This document shows, in pieces, positions 1-10,408 of a DNA stretch of 64,000 nt. Source of the stretch: Ilex aquifolium (taxonomy: Eukaryota > Streptophyta > Magnoliopsida > Aquifoliales > Aquifoliaceae); contig OX637407.1 of NCBI GenBank assembly GCA_951799425.1, positions 23,504,981 to 23,568,980 on the forward strand, in the 5' to 3' direction. The translations under genes and the position numbers were made by a program. Within the stretch, counting starts at the first letter, position 1. The number at the start of each line of letters is the position of its first letter. The notes beneath the pieces were generated by a model that was not told the origin of the DNA, ran no database searches, and was given only the letters and a program-made list of their open reading frames with translations.

Positions 1-291
1 AGAAGACAACAATCTTTCAAGTATACAGTAAAACCCAACAGAACAAATAACAATCACCACCTCTCATAGCATTATCTTACAGCAAAACCTACTTCAACTA
101 GCCCTTTCTACAATGAAAAATTACAAGAACCTAGAGGGAATGAAGTTATGAACACCCTTCATTGAAAAAAAAAAATGGATCATCCCTTCAAATTGCTCCT
201 ACAATGGCCCATCTTGTTGAGACCTCTGAGCAGTTCCAATACATCTTCAAGCTTAATCAATAACCAGGATTCAATGGCTTGGTGCTAAATC
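1..291. other. 3' flank of the LRR receptor kinase gene
   Basis: This stretch lies downstream of the stop codon of the minus-strand kinase gene and probably contains its 3' untranslated region. It is AT-rich with one short A-run near 170. I see no other gene here. Confidence 0.4.
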
Positions 292-2573
292 TCAGTCGGA
301 TGACACGGGCACTCTCTCTAGAACATCAGAAACATGCCTCATTGTGGGTCTCCTCTCAGGGCTGCTCTGGATACAAGCCATCGCGATTTTTAGAACAGCA
401 ATCATCTCCTCTTCTTTATCCGCGTCTTCAGCTAAATATGGGTCTAACACATCTGAAAGTGGCTTCTTCTCTTCAATGCATAGCTGAATCCAATTCACAA
501 GATCCATTTCTGTGGTACCGACTTGAACTACTGGTGATCTTCCAGTAATCATTTCTAGTAAGATCACACCATATGAGTAAACATCCCATTTTTGAGAAGG
601 CTTCACCACTTTCAGTGACTCAGGAGCTTGATAATAACCCAAATTTGGAGTCGTATTTACTGTGACAACCTCTGATGGCGTACCGCCCTGCTGCCTTTGT
701 TGGGGTTTCTCAGAGGCCATTCGACTGGATTGCAGGGTTGGGGATCCTCCAGCTATATTAGCAAGGCGTCCAAGTCCAAAATCAGAGATGCAGGGTTCCA
801 TATTGTGTCCAAGTAATATATTTGAAGGCTTCAGGTCTCCATGAACATATTTTTTCGGGCTATACTCATGCAGATAAACCAAGCCTTTCGCAACGCCTTT
901 CATTATTTTCAACCTAACTGACCACGAAAGAGGTGTAAAGGACACCATTCCCGGCTTCCCTAAGGACATTAAGAGGCCAAAACAATCAAGTTAACAAATT
1001 TACCAAATGCATAGCAAAATCCTCATCAAGAAATCCAATTGATATCTAAACAATATAAAGCATAGTTTAGAAAAAAGGTCCAGCAAAACTTACCATGAAT
1101 TGCAGAGGCAAGGTTCCCATTTGGCATGAAGTCATATATGAGCAGCTTCTCATCCACCGACCAATAATAGGCTCTCAGAGTTACGATATTGGGATGTCTT
1201 AGCTTTCCAATTGCTTCTACTTCTGTTTGGAATTCCTTAAATCTTTGTGACCCCCCTTCACCCAATCTTCTCACAGCTAAGGTATGCCCATCTTCAAGCA
1301 CAACTTTGTAGACGATCCCAATCCCACTCTTCCCTAGTACAAAAGCTGATGCCTTCAGAAGCTCGTCTAGATCAAATGCCACCTGTGTATCCAATGGAAC
1401 GAGATCATACTGCTCAACATGTTCTGATAAAGTCTCAGATTCATCCTTCCTGAAGCACAAACACTCCTTCCTTCCCTTTCCCCCCTTTTCGAAACCATAA
1501 CCATTTTCATTCTTCCTCTTACCACAAGCACAAACCCTTGAATAACAATACGAGAACAACAAACCAATGGCGCAAATTCCAACCACATCCCCCACAACAA
1601 TGGCAATTACAGCAGCTTTACTTAACCCTTTTGCATTCCTACCCTTACCAGCATTGTCACCAGTATTCTGTGGCGGGTAGTTACTTGGCAAGTAAGGATA
1701 CGAAGCGGGTGAACTTGCACCCCCAGTACCTGAAGAACACGGATTTTTCAATGGAGGACCACAAAGCCCAGTATTTCCAAGAAAAGCCGTTGGTCCTCTG
1801 TTCATTAGAGCACCATTTTGTGGAATTGGCCCACTAAGATTGTTAAAAGTTAGATCAATATAAACCTTCTCAGGAAGGTCACCGAGACTAGCTGGGATTG
1901 AACCACTAAACAAGTTGTGAGACAAATCAACAGTCCCTTGTAAATTAGACAAATTTCCCAAGTCATTAGGAATCAAACCACTGAATTTATTGGACGAAAG
2001 ATCTAGTTTTTCAAGAGAAACCAAATTAGTCCCAAACTTTTCGGGCAGTGAACCAGTAAAATTATTTTGATTGAGATCAAGGGTTCTTAATCTCTTGCAC
2101 TGAATTAATGATGTGGGCAGAGACCCATTAAAGAAATTTTGAGACAAATCAAGGGTTTGAAGGTATTTGAGCTTCCCAATCTCAGAAGGTATAGACCCAG
2201 AGAAGGAATTTCCATAAAGAACCAAACTTTGTAGCCCCTGAGCTCCAAAGAGCTCAGCAGGTAAGCTTCCAAAGAACTTATTGTTTCTCAAGTTAACATG
2301 CCTAAGCTCAGAGAGAGATCCAAGAGAAGAAGAAACAACTCCATAGAGTTTCTTCTTTGGAATGCTAACAGAAACAACTTTCTGTTCTTTGCATGTAACA
2401 CCATTCCATGAACAAGGGTTTTGATCTGAATAGTTCCAGTTATTCAGTGACCCTTCTGGGTCTTCTATAATTGACTGTTTAAATGACAGAAGGGCATTGC
2501 CTTCGTCATTCAAAGAAACTACTAGAGCATGAAAATTGCTTACAACAAGAATGATCAAAACCAGAGCTAACAT
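292..2573 (-). CDS. ZAR1-like: LRR receptor-like kinase, ZAR1-like (LRR-III type), two exons
   Basis: Exon 1 is 2573..1094 and exon 2 is 959..292. The donor is CATG|GTAAGT and the acceptor TTAG|GG; the junction codon is a glycine and the product is 715 aa. Seen: a hydrophobic signal peptide (1-20), an LRR N-terminal cap with paired cysteines (about 24-62), five to six LRRs (about 66-250), a Ser/Pro-rich juxtamembrane region, one transmembrane helix (about 319-343), a Cys-rich segment, and a kinase domain from about 411. The glycine loop is [10 protein letters not shown]. The usual VAIK lysine position reads AVRRL, so lysine appears replaced by arginine. The catalytic loop is HGDLKPSN (533-540), a non-RD form, and DFG is at 553-555. 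Family knowledge: Arabidopsis ZAR1 (At2g01210) is a plasma-membrane LRR-RLK of almost identical length that acts in the asymmetric division of the zygote. The start is the first Met and gives a good signal peptide. An alternative is a close paralogue in the same LRR-III subfamily. Confidence 0.93.
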
Positions 2574-2880
2574 CTCCTAGGAAACAAAAGACCAAAGAAG
2601 AGACTCAAGTGACCGTTGGAGATAGAAAGCTAGGTTTCTGAGACCTTACCTTTTCACCAGAAAACCATGCCAAACCAAGTGATGTTTGCTGAGAAAGCTG
2701 TGGGCAACAATGGCGTGGGTGGAGAGAGAGAGAGAGAGAGAGCTTTTACAGAGTGGACTATGGAGGGGAGGAAAGTGTTGGAGAAAGGTAAAGTTGGTAG
2801 TAGCTTGCAAGGCCTTGGGAAAATAGATTATTTAGAGAAAAAAAAAAAAAAGAATCCACAGTCATACCAGTGAAATACCC
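2574..2880 (-). promoter_or_regulatory. 5' leader and proximal upstream region of the LRR kinase gene
   Basis: The region immediately upstream of the kinase ATG holds a (GA)n run on the plus strand at 2722-2742 (CT on the gene strand), typical of plant 5' untranslated regions and core promoters, and an A-run at 2840-2852. I could not fix a TATA box or a start site. Confidence 0.35.
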
Positions 2881-2914
2881 ACCCCCCCCCCCCCCCCCCC
2901 CCCCCAAAAAAAAA
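2881..2914. repeat. Poly-C tract followed by poly-A
   Basis: About 24 cytosines are followed by nine adenines. Long homopolymers like this are rare in plant DNA and may mark a sequencing or assembly problem. Shorter C-runs recur near 4651, 6905 and 9765. Confidence 0.8.
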
Positions 2915-5496
2915 TCCTGGCAATTTATCGCGATATTATGTTGTGGAGAAAGTATACGTTTGGGAGCTAAGGTGGACTGGTGGCTCGATTATTATAACTC
3001 AACCCGAATTAAGAAAATTTAAAATATTTAGAATGAATTTGTGAAAAATATTTTAACTTCGACAATATTCGGGTTTGAATTTCCAGTTTTTAGAATTCAA
3101 CATGAATTAGTGAATTGGGATTCAATAGATTTAAATTCAAATTTTTATTTGAACTATATAATTGTTTGAATCCGAATTAAACTCGGTTCTAATCTAATTT
3201 CTAATCTAATATATGTAATTCAAGTTTAACCAAACTTTAAATATTTAAGCATATGGATAATTCTCGAGTTAAACTACATTAAAAACTTTATAATTTGATT
3301 ATAATTTATATTGACTACTCAAAATATCAATTAATGGAGGCTTAACTTCTAATGATCATTCCAAGATGCAAAAGTGAACTAAAAATATGAGATTATAATA
3401 AACTAACAAGTTAGATTATGCAATTTTTTATAATCATATTCTTTTATTTTGGCCAATCACAAGGTGACACCTTTTAAGTTCTACTATTATATTATTTATT
3501 TTATTTCATAATTTTCAAGATAAAGGATAATTATGAATTATTTTTTGATATAATTCCAAAAATTAGATTAGATTCAATATTCATAGCCTAAGGCTAGGAA
3601 TAAACTTTCCTTCAATACTTTTTTTTTTGTAACAAAAAAAATACTATATATTAGTGAGAGACTTATCATATGTATCTAATACGATAGATAGGAAGTTAAA
3701 TTCTTAACTTATAAAAACACAATAATTAGTAAAATTGGTCAAATTTTTTTCTACTTTTGATTCAACGATGCAAAAATTATCTCAAATTTTTTTGTCCGCT
3801 CAGAAGTATTTTCAAACAACTCAATCAACGCATTCTTTAATGCCAACCAACCCTATTTATCTACACTTACCTCGTTCTTCTCTCTCTTTTTTTTTTTCTA
3901 TTTATTTTAATTTTAAATTGTGTAACTAAAATTTAAAATAAAAAATAAATTATTATTTTTTAACACATTCCTCGGTGTCAAACAATCTCATTTATCTATA
4001 TATACCTCGCTCTTCTCTCTTTCTTTTTTCTATTTATTTTAATTTTAAATTATGTAACTAAAAAATTAAAATTAAAATATTTATTTAAAATAATAAAAAT
4101 ATTATATAATTAATATTTAATTTTTAATATTGTAGAGTGTCTTTAAACATGAATTTATTGCTAGTCTGTATATTTATATAGCAAATTGTACTCGAATTGA
4201 TGATATGTAAGTTATTAAAAAAATAGAAAAAAAAACATATTGTAGAAGATGAACGGTTCTGATCTGTCGGTGTCTACAATGGGCCCCCAAAGAAGACAAT
4301 TATCGAGTGTATACCACGTGTGACAGCAGCTGGGACCTGTGTGACTTTTGGGGACTGAAAATATCGTGATAAAATGGAAAATGGAGATAAATTGACATGT
4401 GGAACTACTAAAGTAGCCGTTTTGTCAGAGAGAGAGAACCCCACTATACTACTTTAAGCTCTAACTTAGCGTGGAGTGTAAAAAAGAAAATGGATTCTTT
4501 TTCCGAGGTCTTGAATAGAAAAAATCCAAGTAGTTGTAGGGTAGGAAAAAAGTTTTTTATTTATTTACAGAAACGACCCCCAATTCTATGTGGTCATCAC
4601 TCTTGGAGGCCACCCAACATTGACATTGTCAACTCTCTCTCCAAACCAAACACCCCCCCCCCCCCCTTCCAAAAAAAAACCCAAAACGAAAAGACTATTC
4701 ACGACGGAATTAAAGTATTCATGAGAGATAAATTCCTCATGACTTAACTTCAATAGAATTACCAAATTTTGAATTTCAAATATTTGAGTTCACCGCTCAT
4801 CCATGTTTCTATCTTTTGGGTCAATTACATTTTATCTCTTTGAATTATAGTTATGATTTTAGGTTATCGACCCTGAATTTAAGCAATATTACATCCATTA
4901 TTATTTGTATTTGACATTTTAACACAAAATGTTTAAATTCTACACACAAAGAGACTCTACGCACGCTTTTCTAAATAAAAATGTGGGTTATTTTAGGTTC
5001 AAAAATAAATTATTTGTGCAAAGAGAGTACCACGAATTTAAATATTTAAAAGTATAATATATTTAAATCAATAATTAAGAGGTCAAATTAAGTTAAGGGT
5101 TATAATTTAAGTGGACAAAATATAATTTGTCGAGTAGGGTCCAATGTTTTCCAAAACCATGTGTATATTTGAAAATTAGGTTTTTTTTGGTACATTTGTT
5201 GAAAAATTAGTTGTACACGAGTAGGTGTGTAATAAAATTAATGTGTGATGAATTGATTTAATTATATTTTTTTACATTAATTTTCTCAATTTATTGACAA
5301 TTAATCATAATGCAACATATCGTATGAAAGTTTACTTTGAAATATAGCCAAAAATTTGATATTAATGGTAATTTATTGTTCGATATTATTAAATAAAATG
5401 TCTGACTATATCATTGATTGATCACCCTCACAATAAAATTTTGACTCCATCCCCGCATGATAAAATATGTCCATATAAAAGTGATATGTTTCATTT
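2915..5496. other. AT-rich intergenic region, no gene seen
   Basis: Open frames here are short and do not look coding. The stretch 4240-4450 is less AT-rich than its surroundings and includes a CACGTG palindrome at about 4316, which may be old unique sequence. A fragment near 4705-4745 resembles the middle of the SINE family described below. Confidence 0.5.
3838..4095 (+). repeat. Direct tandem duplication of about 137 bp
   Basis: Two copies of a unit run from an 'atttatct..' block through a CT-rich block to 'attttaattttaaatt.tgtaacta' (about 3850 and 3987). They differ by scattered substitutions, so the duplication is not recent. Confidence 0.7.
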
Positions 5497-5712
5497 TTTA
5501 GTTTAATAGTTAGGAGTGTCTGAACCAGCTTATGCGCATTTCGATTAATACCCACCTCGGTCGGTCAAAAACAAACCATTCACTCCGAAACTAAGGAATT
5601 TATTAAGGATAAATCTCTTATCCCTTGGCTCGAAAGGGGTTGTCAAGATTCGAACTCAAGACGTCTGAATTTACAACTCGTCCTTGTTATTATTTAAACT
5701 ATTCCTTATGAT
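5497..5712 (-). mobile_element. tRNA-derived SINE, minus strand
   Basis: On the minus strand the element starts near 5712 with a diverged A-box region, has a B-box-like GAGTTCGAATC followed by TTGACAACC, then the body 'gagatttatccttaataaattccttagtttcgg', and ends in an A-tail (T-run at 5497-5504 on the plus strand). The order and wording match the copies at 7045, 8938 (3' half) and 61690. Tail-end boundaries are approximate. SINEs carry no protein and are copied by LINE enzymes. Confidence 0.7.
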
Positions 5713-6057
5713 TAATAAGTGATATACTAATTTGAGATTAACATACTATCATTTTAGATTGGTAATAGATCATATTTAATACGGAATATCCACTATAAAT
5801 ATTATTTAGATTCTAAATTAAATCCCACTTATTTAAAAATTGAAGAGTTGCCAGCATTACTCTTTTATTTTTCCTCATCCACGCGTGTCGTTTTGTGGCC
5901 AGGGTCTATAAAGAGCATGACAGTTTCATTACAAGGAGCCCACACACACTATTTTTATTTGGTAATGCAGTCACAGGTGTACGTGTAAGTTTACGCACCT
6001 TTTAACTATATTTTTTTGTCAGTTCGGTCAATAATAAATTATTTATATTAAAATTAT

Positions 6058-6606
6058 GGGTTAATTGCACTAAAAGTCTCTAAAGTATAAAATTTGTCTC
6101 ATTTTGGTCCCTAATGTTTCAATTGCATCATTTTGGTCCCTGAAGTATTGAATTTGTTTCTATATGATCTCTCATGCAGACAGTGTCTAAATTGCTAATA
6201 TTTTTTATCATAAAGTTGTCACATGATACTTAAATATGGATAAAAAAATAATTTAGATAACTCTTGATCAAATTTCTACTCAAATTTTGGTTAAATATCT
6301 ACCTAAATTACACAGTTTTGATCACGAGCTATCCAAATTTTGGTCAAAAGCTACTCATATTACACATTTTTTTGTTAAGAGCTACCCAAATTTTGTTTAA
6401 GAGCTATCAAAATTATTTTTTATCCATATTTAGCTATTACGTGACAAGTTTATAATAAAAAATCATTAGCAATTTGGACGTTGTTTGCTTAAAAGACCAT
6501 ATAGAAACATATTCAATACTTCAGGGACCAAAATGATGCAATTAAAACATTGGGGACCAAAATGAGACAAACCTCATACTTTAGGGACCTTTAGTGCAAT
6601 TAACCC
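6058..6606. mobile_element. 549-bp Mutator-like MITE with 9-bp target duplication
   Basis: The ends are long inverted repeats (about 150 bp each) beginning GGGTTAATTGCACTAAA. They contain repeated 'cattttggtccct' blocks on the left and the complement on the right. The 9-bp sequence TAAAATTAT lies directly outside both ends (6049-6057 and 6607-6615) with no mismatch. A 9-bp duplication is characteristic of Mutator-like elements. The centre is non-coding. Confidence 0.9.
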
Positions 6607-7044
6607 TAAAATTATAAAATTCATGACTGGCCCCAAATGAATTGTCATATTTTGAAGTTAGAAGGCTGAATTTACTGTTCATCTTTGTTTTTTTTGGACT
6701 ATCCAGGTCCACACATGTTTCTTTCTCCATAGTAAAGACATCTCTATGCTTTACAGCTTAATACTCCTTTTAGTAAAGCAACTTTAATCCATCCACATTC
6801 ATCTGTATTAGTCCCATAACAATGTGTGTTGACACATGCACGTATGATCTTCCTTCTAAAAAACATTCGATATATTTTGCTTTTTCTCCCCCTCCACCCC
6901 CAACCCCCCCAAAAAAAAAAACTGCAGACCCCAATAGCAAAAAAATTACATATATTCCACATCATATTCTTCTTCTTTTTTTTTTTTTTGAACACTATTA
7001 GTTTTCCAATTTTTCCATGCATTTGTTCACGTTAGGATATAAAT

Positions 7045-7265
7045 AAGATGGTAGCTCAAGTGGTAATAGGGATGAACTGTAACCCAAACGTCTTTCTTGA
7101 ATTCGAATCTTGACAACATCTTTGGGGTGAAGTCATGAGGGATATATCTCTCATGAATACCTTAGTTTCAGGGTGGATGACCTGTTTTGGACAGGTTCAG
7201 AAAGAAGATTAGTCGAGGTACGGATAAGTTGACTCCAATATCCTTAACTATTAAACCAAAAAAAA
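7045..7265 (+). mobile_element. tRNA-derived SINE, most complete copy in the window
   Basis: A pol III A-box (TAGCTCAAGTGG, 7052-7063) and a B-box (GAATTCGAATC, 7099-7109) lie 35 bp apart. A body with 'gtcatgagggatatatctctcatgaatacc' follows, and the element ends in an A-rich tail after 'attaaacc'. The layout is that of plant tRNA-derived SINEs. The target duplication is not clear. Confidence 0.78.
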
Positions 7266-8937
7266 GATATGACTAAGAGCGAGATAAAAAATTACATGAG
7301 TAAATTAACAAGTTTGTAGGGAGGATTGAGAGCGTAACATAAAGTCTACAAGTTACAGAAATGAACTCTTTGTTGATTTTTCTTATCCTTAGGGTGATGA
7401 TTGCGACGCCTCTTTCCGCTCTCTTAGATCCATCATTCTACATGGCTGCCATTATAATGCAAAATTCTTTTTAATTCTTTGAATAGGGCTATCTTTGTTT
7501 TTGACTTTTACCTTTTGAAAAGCAGAGAAATAAATAAATAAATAAATCCACACTTTCATAATGGTAAAAACAGTGCACTTTACTTTTTTTGAAAGAAAAA
7601 ACCATGAAGAGTTCAATGTGTCACCAAAATTTTTTCTTCATATGTCTTGTTTGCTGCTTATGTAGGTAGATATATATACTCCTTCCCAATTTTCTCATTA
7701 AAACAGTAAAGCAAAGATTACCTTAACCTTGTTTTTACCCTTTTTATTACTTTAAAATGCTAATTAACAGCATATGGTGACAAATTATTTTCTTTTTTTT
7801 TTGGATTAATTCAAATTTTATTCATGTAAAAATGAGATTTCATGGTAGAATATCAATTGAACTATTTCTCTTTTGAGGAAAGGATATAAGATTTTCTTAG
7901 GACATTTTCATTGAATTTATCTCGATAGTAGATCATTCATCGTACATTTTTGAAAGACCTACTTAAAAATAATAGAATGATGCAAATTCTTCTGAAATTT
8001 TTCTTGATTTCTCTTAATGATTTGATCACCCACCAAATGTCGGAGACCCATTTCTATACAATGTTTCACTTATATTAATTGGAGAGAAAATGTATTTGGG
8101 AATGTAAATGGAGAGATCTAGATCATCTCTATTACATGTTCACTCAATTTCACTACATCATAGATTACAACTACCATAAATTTAGGCATGGAGCCATTGT
8201 TAATAAATGGGTCTCACCCATATATTTTAGGTGATAATCATTGCGTAAAATAAAGTCAAAGTATAGTGATAATGGAGAATATCTCAATCTCAAATCCAGA
8301 ACAAACCCGTATAAACTTTCAAACTAACAAGCAACATATAACAGATATGAGTTTAAATACGATAACGAAATTTTGGTATGGTCTTGCTTATCACTTTTTT
8401 TGATTATTTACACCATATTTTTTGGTGAAACTTACTAACTTTTGTGGTGTACTTTTATTACTTTTGAGGTAGAAGTTATTATGTTTTTAGGATTTTTTTT
8501 TTTAATTTTTCGGTAACGTACCAAAAAATAAAATTTCGGTGCTGGAGTATTTCGCAACAAATACACATGCATGGAATTCTAGTCTTCTACCCCATTAGGG
8601 TTCTTGTATTTCAAGAGTTTCAGCGTGATTAGAGGCGGTAGTCTCTGCGGGAGGACAACAATGGCGGGTCTCAGCTAGTAGAGATTAGAGAGTCTACACA
8701 GACATTCCCAAATTCCTCACTTGGACCAAACCTCCGTGCATTGCGGTGGAGACACATGCATTTGACTCATTCGAAACAGCTTATTAAGGATAAGGGACAA
8801 GGAAATCTAGAATTACAATTTTGGGTCTTGGGCAGGAAAGTCTTGAATATTGAATTTGGGAAAGTCTAGGCTGCTGAAAAAAAAAAACAGAAGTTTAGTA
8901 TTGTATTGAAAGTTACTAATTTGGGACAATGTTATTA
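7266..8937. other. AT-rich intergenic region, no gene seen
   Basis: No convincing coding frame or complete element. A less AT-rich stretch at 8560-8790 contains an ATG followed almost at once by a stop. It could be a relic of an element or gene, but I do not recognise it. Confidence 0.45.
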
Positions 8938-9062
8938 GAGATTTATCTATTATGAATATCCTAGTCTCGGCGTAGATGGTCTACCTTTGACCGGACCGAG
9001 AAATAGGTTAATCGAGGTGCACCGGCCCGGACACCCATGACCATGGAACAAAAAAAAAAAAA
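8938..9062 (+). mobile_element. SINE 3' half, 5'-truncated
   Basis: The block 'gagatttatctattatgaatatcctagtctcgg', then 'gaccggaccgag', 'ttaatcgaggtgcaccggcccgga' and an A-tail of 13, matches the second half of the SINE at 7045. The A and B boxes are missing, as expected for a 5'-truncated insertion. Confidence 0.65.
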
Positions 9063-9916
9063 GTTACTAATTTTAATGTTGAAGTTATATTTTTGAAAAT
9101 AGAAGTTACAATTGGGTTGAGGGAAGTCAATGGGATTCTTGAGTAGTTGTAATTTTTTTTTACGAGTTTTAACTTGATCTTTAAAAATTATAAATTAGCC
9201 TTTAAAAGTTGTAATTTTTATGATCGATCATGCCATTTACAAGTTACAACTTGCACCTCAAAAAGTTTTTTTTTAGGGTAAGTTGCACCTTAAACAATTA
9301 TAATTTAAAGAATTATAATTTTTGGTACAATACCGACGGCAAATATCGTAGACTCTCTCATTTCTTTTTGGTAGTGGGAAAATTTTGCATAACTTCATTC
9401 TCACAATGTTCAAGTTCAACCTTACAATTATTATACAACACATATAAAAAATTGAATCCAAATTTCTTTCAATATAATTTCTCTAAATTTTTTTTATAAT
9501 GAAAAATAACAGCAAAGTTCAACAATCTTTTGAGTGACAAATCATTTACCGCGGGTTGATGGAGCCCCACTTATTTCCAATGAGTCTTATTTGAATTCAT
9601 GATATTTATAATAAAAAAAGTATGTTAAAAGAAATCAATTGGATAGAAATTTCTATGAGAGGGGTTGCAAAGGTGGAATACAACATTCCCTTTGAGAAGG
9701 GTAATCAATGTGCACCGGCCCATGAAAGTATAGGAGAATAAATTTTGCAAAATACAATAATCACCCCCCCCCCCCCCCCCCGGGGCCCCACCCCCGTAAG
9801 TAAAAATGCAATAGTTTTCTCCCAAAAAATCTTTTTTTCTTTTAATAGATTATAGTTAAAAACTCCTCATTATGTTTGGAAGTATGAAATTTGAATCTTT
9901 AATATGGAATTGAATG
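9063..9916. other. Intergenic region with a TGATCGATCA-type repeat fragment and a poly-C run
   Basis: The segment 9130-9310 has the 'gttataatttt..aaagttgtaa' and 'gatcgatcat' wording that recurs at 13905-14160 and 36880-37330, so it belongs to a dispersed repeat family. A run of about 17 cytosines lies at 9765-9781. No gene is seen. Confidence 0.5.
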
Positions 9917-10128
9917 AAAACTTAAGGGAAATTTGGAGGCCGGTCCCCCTATATGGACTTGTCTGGACTTAAGTCCGTCAAGGAAATTTATTTGTTATGA
10001 AGTCCGTTTTTTGTCAATTTTACCATACTATCCATTCCCTTAGAAGTGAAATAAAACTAAAAATTAAAAACTCTTAAATCTTAGGAGTTTGACTAACATT
10101 AAAATATTTTCTCTCTCATATCTATCTA

Positions 10129-10377
10129 TCTATATAATAAAGTAGCTAGATTTCTTTGTCTTTAGCTTTTCGCGGCTCAGATCATTTTTAAGTTTTTGAT
10201 CCAACGATTCTAATTAATCTACATTCCTATAGGACTCTACTACATTCCTTTTATCTTTCCTCATCCCCATTCAAACCATTGGAGAGATATATACATCCTT
10301 ACAAGACTCTACTACATTCTTTTTTATCTCTCCTCATTTCCATTCAAACCATGGGAGAGATTGACTTGGACGGTTAT

Positions 10378-10408
<31 letters not shown>

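Noticed and set aside
7052..7109. A tRNA gene suggested by A-box and B-box matches
   Set aside because: No cloverleaf could be formed, and the sequence continues as a SINE body with an A-tail; other copies of the same repeat exist in the window.
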